DNA from: Faecalibacter sp. LW9
Lineage (GTDB): Bacteria > Bacteroidota > Bacteroidia > Flavobacteriales > Weeksellaceae
Reading direction: 5' to 3'
Length of the DNA: 64,000 nucleotides
NCBI RefSeq assembly: GCF_034661295.1
Contig: NZ_CP141062.1
Span: forward strand, 3,038,001-3,102,000
The translations under genes and the position numbers were made by a program. The notes beneath the pieces are model-generated. The model searched no databases and was not told the DNA's origin. It saw only the letters and a list, made by a program, of their open reading frames with translations. This document shows, piece after piece, positions 59,139-64,000 of this stretch (position 1 is its first letter; every line of letters begins with the position of its first letter).

Positions 59139-60992
59139 ATGAATATTGAAATGGATAACCTGCAACCAGCAGACGGAAACAACTTATCTTCTAACGCTGC
59201 TAATCAATCGACTAACGAATCTTACGTCTTAAATGAAAACCAAGATTACAAATCTGAAGATGTAATCGAAAGAAAAGATTATGAGTCTTTTGGATTTGAA
59301 GTACTCATTGACGAAGCTAAAAATTTAATTAATAAATTTCCGGCTCATCAAATCAAAAATCACATCGAGCAAATTCGAGATGTTTTTAAACAAAAAATCG
59401 AAGCAGAGGAGCAATCAAAAAAAGAAGCCTTTGTTGAAGAAGGTGGAGATCCTTTGGATTTTCGATTTGACAGTGTGTACAAAAGTCAATTCCAAACCGT
59501 TTACAACGATTTTAGAAATCAGTTATCCATTTATCATAAAGAAAATGAAAAACAAGAGAAACAAAATCTTACAGAACGTTTAGCTATTATTGAGGAATTA
59601 AAAGCCCTTTATACGGAACAAAATGTATCCACTTCACAGATGTTTAAGACGTTCCGCGAATTAAAAACAAGATGGCATAATGCGGGTCGTATTCCAGCCG
59701 CTCAGGCAGAGAATGTTTTTAAGAATTATTTCTTTCATTTGGACAACTTCTACAAGTATCTTGATTTAAATAAAGAATTACAAACGCTAGACTATCAGCA
59801 TAATTTAGAAGTTCGTTATTCTATTATCAAACGTGCTGAAGAATTAGTTCAAGAAGATAATGTACAAAAAGCCTTAAACGAATTACAATATCTTCACCGA
59901 TTATGGAAAGAAGAAGCCGTTCCGGTTATGGAAGAAATGCGTGAAGTGACTTGGTTAAAATTTAAAGAATTAACCAATAAAATTCACGATCGAAAATCGA
60001 TTTTAAATGAGAAATTGAAGCAAGAACAAGCTTTAAATTACGAGAAAAAAATTGCTGTTATTGAGAAAATAAAAACCATTACAGCAAATACAAAATCTAA
60101 GTCGCACGCCGAATGGCAAAAAGCCATCAAAGAAGTAAACAGCTTAAGGGATGAATTTATGTCGATTGGCCGTGTTCCGAAAGATAAAAACAACAAAACA
60201 TGGGATGCTTTAAAAGAAGCCTCTCGAGAGTTTAATCAAATTAAAAATGATTTTTACAAATCATTAAAAAATGAACAGCAGGAAAATTTAAAGCGTAAAT
60301 TGGCTTTATTGGACATTGCGAAAGAACACCAAGACAGTACGGATTGGAACAATTCGGTAAAAGTGATTAAACGCATCCAAAACGAATGGAAAAGTATTGG
60401 TCATGTGCCTCGAAAAAATTCAGATAAAATTTGGAAAGATTTTAAACAAGCATGTAATCAATTTTTTGATCGATACAAAAATCGTCAGAATGAGCACAAT
60501 GAACAATACGAGCAAAATTTAGAAATCAAACATCAACTTTTTGCAGAATTTAGTGCGCTACAGCTTCCTGAAGATAAACATGAAGCCTTAGATGTTTTAA
60601 ATGCTTTCCATTTCAAGTGGAATGCTGTTGGAAAGTTACCAGCGAATAAAGGAGAGATCAACCAAGAATTTTCGAAAGCTTATCAAGAAAAGTTAAAATC
60701 ATTAAACTTATCAAATTCAGAAGTTCAAGATTTTAAATTACAAGCTTTTATTGGACAAGTCATTGCCAATAAAGATAATCGTACACTAGACGAAGAAATT
60801 CGTAAAACGCGTAAGATCATAGAAGATCTTGAAAAAGAAATTAACCAATTGGATAATAACGTTCATTTCTTTGCCAACGCAGACGCGAACAATCCTTTAT
60901 TGAAAGATGTTTATCGTCAAATTGAAGAAAAACGTTCGAAATTAGTCGAAGCTGAAATCAAATTAAGAACACTAAATCATGTAGAGTTTTAA
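59139..60992 (+). CDS. DUF349 repeat protein
   Basis: The 617-residue protein is largely coiled coil and holds several DUF349 repeats of about 70 residues, each with a W-x-x-A/I..P..K pattern: FRELKTRWHNAGRIPAAQ, LWKEEAVPVMEEM, IKEVNSLRDEFMSIGRVPKDK, IQNEWKSIGHVPRKN and FHFKWNAVGKLPANKG. The N-terminus is acidic and likely disordered. The function of the family is not established. It is likely cytosolic. It precedes ribD by 16 bases and may share its transcript. Confidence 0.88.
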   Translation: MNIEMDNLQPADGNNLSSNAANQSTNESYVLNENQDYKSEDVIERKDYESFGFEVLIDEAKNLINKFPAHQIKNHIEQIRDVFKQKIEAEEQSKKEAFVEEGGDPLDFRFDSVYKSQFQTVYNDFRNQLSIYHKENEKQEKQNLTERLAIIEELKALYTEQNVSTSQMFKTFRELKTRWHNAGRIPAAQAENVFKNYFFHLDNFYKYLDLNKELQTLDYQHNLEVRYSIIKRAEELVQEDNVQKALNELQYLHRLWKEEAVPVMEEMREVTWLKFKELTNKIHDRKSILNEKLKQEQALNYEKKIAVIEKIKTITANTKSKSHAEWQKAIKEVNSLRDEFMSIGRVPKDKNNKTWDALKEASREFNQIKNDFYKSLKNEQQENLKRKLALLDIAKEHQDSTDWNNSVKVIKRIQNEWKSIGHVPRKNSDKIWKDFKQACNQFFDRYKNRQNEHNEQYEQNLEIKHQLFAEFSALQLPEDKHEALDVLNAFHFKWNAVGKLPANKGEINQEFSKAYQEKLKSLNLSNSEVQDFKLQAFIGQVIANKDNRTLDEEIRKTRKIIEDLEKEINQLDNNVHFFANADANNPLLKDVYRQIEEKRSKLVEAEIKLRTLNHVEF

Positions 60993-61008
60993 AATCTACT
61001 TCATTTCA

Positions 61009-62052
61009 ATGACACAACAACTTATCGATGAGCGCTATATGGCTCGTTGTATACAAATAGCTCAAAACGGGTTAGGATCTACATATCCTAATCCGTTTGT
61101 TGGTTCTATAATTGTCCATAACCAAAAAATTCTAGCAGAAGGTTACACTTCGGCATATGGAGGTCCACATGCAGAAGTGAATGCCATTCGTCAAATTAAA
61201 GATGATTCGATATTAAAAGAATGCACTTTGTATGTCACTTTAGAACCTTGTTCACATTACGGGAAAACTCCACCATGCTGTGATTTGGTCATTGCAAAAG
61301 AATTTAAACGTGTGGTGATCGGAACATTAGACCCATTTGCTGAAGTTAATGGACAAGGATATCTTCGTCTATTAGAAAATGGAATCGATGTCACATTAGG
61401 GATTTTGGAAGAAGAATGCAAAGAATTGAACCGTCGTTTCATCACCTTTCATCAAGAAAAACGTCCATATATCATCTTAAAATGGGCTCAAACACAAGAT
61501 GGATATATGGGGCACGATGATGTGCAAAAATGGATTACTAATCGTTATTCAAGGCAATTGGTCCATGAATGGCGTACAGAAGAACAAGCCATTTTGGTCG
61601 GAAAAAAAACAGCATTAGTCGATAATCCGCAACTGAATACTCGATTTTGGGAAGGTAAAAACCCTCTTCGCATTTCTATTGATAAATTTTTAGCCATTCC
61701 TCGCAATTTTCATTTGTATGATCAATCCATTCCAACGGTTATTTTCAATGCCATAGAGGATCGTGAAGATAAAAATTTGAAATTGGTTAAAATTGATTTT
61801 GATTCCAACATCATCCCTCCTATTCTCGATTATTTATATCAAAACAATTTTCAAACATTAATTGTAGAAGGCGGTAGTGATACCATTCAAAAATTTATTG
61901 ATATGAATTTGTGGGATGAAGCAAGAGTCTTATCTTCGAACGCTTTTTGGAATCAGGGGATTTTAGCTCCTATTGTACGCGGAAAACGAGTGTCTCAACA
62001 AAAAATAATTAATGATCACGTGACGGTGATTCGAAATCAAAAAAATGACTGA
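61009..62052 (+). CDS. ribD: Bifunctional riboflavin deaminase/reductase
   Basis: The 347-residue enzyme acts in riboflavin synthesis. The N-terminal deaminase has HAE (54-56) and PCSHYGKTPPC (about 80-90), the zinc-binding set. The C-terminal reductase starts near 146 (KRPYIILKWAQTQDGYMG) and includes WITNRYSRQLVHEWR and the VEGGSDTIQKFI end motif. It converts the pyrimidine intermediate in two steps. It overlaps the following gene by eight bases. Confidence 0.95.
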   Translation: MTQQLIDERYMARCIQIAQNGLGSTYPNPFVGSIIVHNQKILAEGYTSAYGGPHAEVNAIRQIKDDSILKECTLYVTLEPCSHYGKTPPCCDLVIAKEFKRVVIGTLDPFAEVNGQGYLRLLENGIDVTLGILEEECKELNRRFITFHQEKRPYIILKWAQTQDGYMGHDDVQKWITNRYSRQLVHEWRTEEQAILVGKKTALVDNPQLNTRFWEGKNPLRISIDKFLAIPRNFHLYDQSIPTVIFNAIEDREDKNLKLVKIDFDSNIIPPILDYLYQNNFQTLIVEGGSDTIQKFIDMNLWDEARVLSSNAFWNQGILAPIVRGKRVSQQKIINDHVTVIRNQKND

Positions 62053-62650
62053 TTCATTTAAAACCATTAAAGCACCTGTAGAGGATGTTATTTTTAAAGA
62101 GTTAGGGAGTAAATTTATCAACTATGCTTATCCTGTGGAATCGGAAGAAGAAGTAGAATTTTACTTGAACCAATTGTACGAACGTTGGCCGGATGCAACC
62201 CATCATTGTTATGCCTATGCCATTGGAATAGATGGAAAAACATTTCGAGCAAATGACGATGGGGAACCAAGTGGTTCGGCTGGGTTACCGATTTATAATC
62301 AAATATTATCGCATGAGATAACAAATGTATTAATTGTATCGGTTCGTTATTTTGGTGGAACTAAGCTTGGGGTTCCTGGTTTAGTCAAAGCATATAAATA
62401 CGCGGCCTAAGTGGCTTTGGAAGAAGCTGAAATTGTAGAGAAATTCATTACACAACGGGTAAAAATGATTTTTAATTACGATCAACAAGGAATTGTTGAA
62501 CGAAATGTCGATCGAATGAATGGTGAAATAAAAGATAAACATTTTAGTGACAAATGCATGTTTACCATTGCAGTTCGTTCCAGTAAAATGGAAGAATTTA
62601 TACGCCAGTTCGATGAATATTATCAAATGGAAATTAAAATATTAGATTAA
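62045..62650 (+). pseudogene. YigZ/IMPACT-family protein interrupted by one in-frame stop
   Basis: The frame 62045-62410 encodes the YigZ N-terminal domain (HHCYAYAIG, FRANDDGEPSGSAGLPI, VLIVSVRYFGGTKLGVPGLVKAY). The stop TAA lies at 62408-62410, exactly where the family reads KEAALDAL. After it the same frame goes on with ALEEAEIVEKFI and a normal C-terminal DUF1949 domain ending FDEYYQMEIKILD. One base change would restore a 201-residue protein. It could be a real mutation or a sequence error; both parts are kept intact otherwise. Confidence 0.88.
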
Positions 62651-63696
62651 TGTTAAACAGCTTAACTTCACTGCGTTTCTTCTTCGCTTTCGCTGTGTTT
62701 CTTTCCCATTTAACCTTTGTACAAACTGATTTGAAGTGGTACAATTGGCTAAAAAATGTGGTCTTCTTTGAAGGATATGTAGGGGTTGGATTTTTCTTTA
62801 TCTTAAGTGGTTTTGTATTGGCACTTAATTACAAACACAAGATTATCGATCAGCCTCATTTTTCCTATAAGAATTTTTACATTGCCCGCATGGCAAGAAT
62901 TTATCCTTTGCATGTCTTAACATTTGCAGTGATGATTCCATTGGTCATTGTTCAAGGATTATTTGGTTGGGATAAAGCTCTATTGAATATCAGTTTGCTT
63001 CATACCTACATTCCGATTAAAGATTATAATTTCTCAATCAACAATGTTTCTTGGAGTATATCAACAGAATTTTTCTTCTATTTGATGTTTCCCATGTATG
63101 TCATAGGATTGCATCGCTACAAATGGCTGAAATATGTATTGTTTATCATAGCCATACCATTGTTAATTTATTTTGAACCCTTTGTTACCGGAAATAAAGA
63201 TCTTGAAAAAGGAATTTATTATGTCAATCCTCTTGTAAGAAGTTTGGACTTTATCATTGGAATACTGTTGTGTGATGTATACCAAAAAATTAAAGACACT
63301 AAAATTTCAGTTGCCAAAGGCACCTTATTTGAAATAGGAGCTTTAGTTATATTTGTGTTATTTTTTAGCTTTTATGATGAGGTCGTTAGAACATTTCGAT
63401 ACAATATTTACTATTGGATTCCAATGATTCTCATTACGCTTGTGTTTGCTTTACAACGCGGAATGTTATCCAAAATTTTACAAAATAAACCTTTGATATA
63501 TTTAGGTGAAATCAGCTTTGGATTTTATATGATTCATATGATTGTCATCAAATATGGTAACTATTTCTTCCCTGAAGGAAATGATTTTATCAAAATTGGT
63601 GCTTATTTTATTCTTGCCATTATGTTGAGCATTATTTGCTTTGAATATTTTGAAAAACCATTGGCTAAAAAAATCAAAACTTATTTTTCGAAATAA
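62650..63696 (+). CDS. Acyltransferase family 3 membrane protein
   Basis: The 348-residue protein has about ten membrane helices. It opens with LNSLTSLRFFFAFAVFLSH (about 2-20), which includes the catalytic-type arginine and histidine of the family, then FFFILSGFVLALNYK (about 54-68). Related proteins acetylate sugars in surface polysaccharides. The start codon overlaps the previous stop (taATG), so it is translationally coupled to the YigZ gene. The substrate is unknown. Confidence 0.9.
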   Translation: MLNSLTSLRFFFAFAVFLSHLTFVQTDLKWYNWLKNVVFFEGYVGVGFFFILSGFVLALNYKHKIIDQPHFSYKNFYIARMARIYPLHVLTFAVMIPLVIVQGLFGWDKALLNISLLHTYIPIKDYNFSINNVSWSISTEFFFYLMFPMYVIGLHRYKWLKYVLFIIAIPLLIYFEPFVTGNKDLEKGIYYVNPLVRSLDFIIGILLCDVYQKIKDTKISVAKGTLFEIGALVIFVLFFSFYDEVVRTFRYNIYYWIPMILITLVFALQRGMLSKILQNKPLIYLGEISFGFYMIHMIVIKYGNYFFPEGNDFIKIGAYFILAIMLSIICFEYFEKPLAKKIKTYFSK

Positions 63697-63699
63697 TAA

Positions 63700-63733
63700 A
63701 AAAGCTGAATCTATAGGTTCAGCTTTTTTTATT
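63700..63733. terminator. Terminator of the right-hand operon
   Basis: AAAAAGCTGAA(TC) pairs with (GG)TTCAGCTTTTTT around a short loop, with A and T tracts on both sides, so it can serve the plus-strand acyltransferase gene and the minus-strand porin gene. Confidence 0.85.
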
Positions 63734-63739
63734 TTCCTC

Positions 63740-64000
63740 TTATATTCCAATTTCGACTTGTAGACGAGCATACCAATTGTTCTTGGATGTTTGATCAAAG
63801 AACTTTTGATTTTCATAGGTAACTTCCGCTTGAAGTTTAAACGCATGTTCCCAAATGTATTTCGTTAAACCTAAACTATACTGATCTGTATTGGGTGTAA
63901 ATTGAAAAATAGAATTTTTAACCCTTTGATTCGAATATCTTCCAATCACTTCGTAATTTTTTGGAAAAGTATATGAAGCTTGGAAATCATGTCCTCGACC
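63740..64000 (-). CDS. C-terminal part of a phosphate-selective-type porin (partial)
   Basis: The frame is open to the right edge, giving 86 residues, and ends with the barrel terminus WYARLQVEIGI. The strands ASYTFPKNYEVIGRYSNQR and EHAFKLQAEVTYENQKFF, with alternating aromatic residues, are those of an OprP/OprO-like porin (porin_O_P), whose last strands often read this way. It would lie in the outer membrane. The bulk of the gene lies beyond the window. Confidence 0.75.
   Translation of the reverse strand, partial: GRGHDFQASYTFPKNYEVIGRYSNQRVKNSIFQFTPNTDQYSLGLTKYIWEHAFKLQAEVTYENQKFFDQTSKNNWYARLQVEIGI

Noticed and set aside
16940-62410. Recoding of TAA as a sense codon
   Set aside because: TAA ends most intact genes in the window, so a changed genetic code cannot explain the two in-frame stops.

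Overview
The window looks like a chromosomal stretch from an AT-rich flavobacterium (Bacteroidota, Flavobacteriia, probably Weeksellaceae near Empedobacter, Chryseobacterium or Elizabethkingia). The evidence is Bacteroidota-type promoters (TTTG, about 19 bases, TAnnTTTG), GLPGLI and DUF4290 proteins, a succino- or acetylornithine carbamoyltransferase, a two-domain PNGase F, and a peroxiredoxin-thioredoxin-DUF6952 cassette. The genus is inference. Left part (1-31 kb): a degenerate MetX-like hydrolase, a tiny gene with its own promoter and terminator, the arginine-pathway carbamoyltransferase, an M48 protease, two tandem secreted paralogues, a DUF72 protein, htpG, a gene-free stretch with three successive intrinsic terminators (possible small RNAs), sdhCAB, an ECF sigma factor behind an attenuator or small RNA, a metal-type TonB-receptor locus whose receptor has an in-frame stop, a sugar kinase and formyltransferase pair, an RND-like TolC/HlyD plus two MFS efflux locus with a divergent AraC regulator, two flavin reductases and the peroxiredoxin/thioredoxin genes. 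Middle (31-48.7 kb): a frameshifted outer-membrane porin, a family protein with a purine-rich leader, then five GLPGLI genes and, after a 10-kb accessory island (37.77-47.79 kb), a sixth. The island is bounded by two deletion remnants of one IS1182-like element. Inside are three cassette-like units. Each starts with TTAxxTG-type bases that are the reverse complement of the bases opening the hairpin-forming repeat at its other end, which is the signature of integron-type cassettes with attC sites. The cassettes carry three C1q-like secreted proteins with regulators, a serine hydrolase and a lipoprotein. An IS110-family element lies exactly at the predicted crossover of one attC-like site. Its non-coding left end contains a readable bridge RNA whose target and donor guides match the insertion site and the element's own ends. 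No integrase gene is visible. Right part (48.7-64 kb): a HAD phosphatase, a lysine degradation set (lysine 6-transaminase, semialdehyde dehydrogenase, glutaryl-CoA-type dehydrogenase), a PNGase F whose N-terminal domain looks like a GLPGLI protein, and a long co-directional run: DUF4290, murA, a DedA protein, aroE, a DUF349 protein, ribD, a YigZ-family gene broken by an in-frame stop, and an acyltransferase. A porin gene runs off the right edge. Seven genes or transposases carry a stop or frameshift, several at homopolymers. These may be real decay or sequence errors, and reads would be needed to tell.
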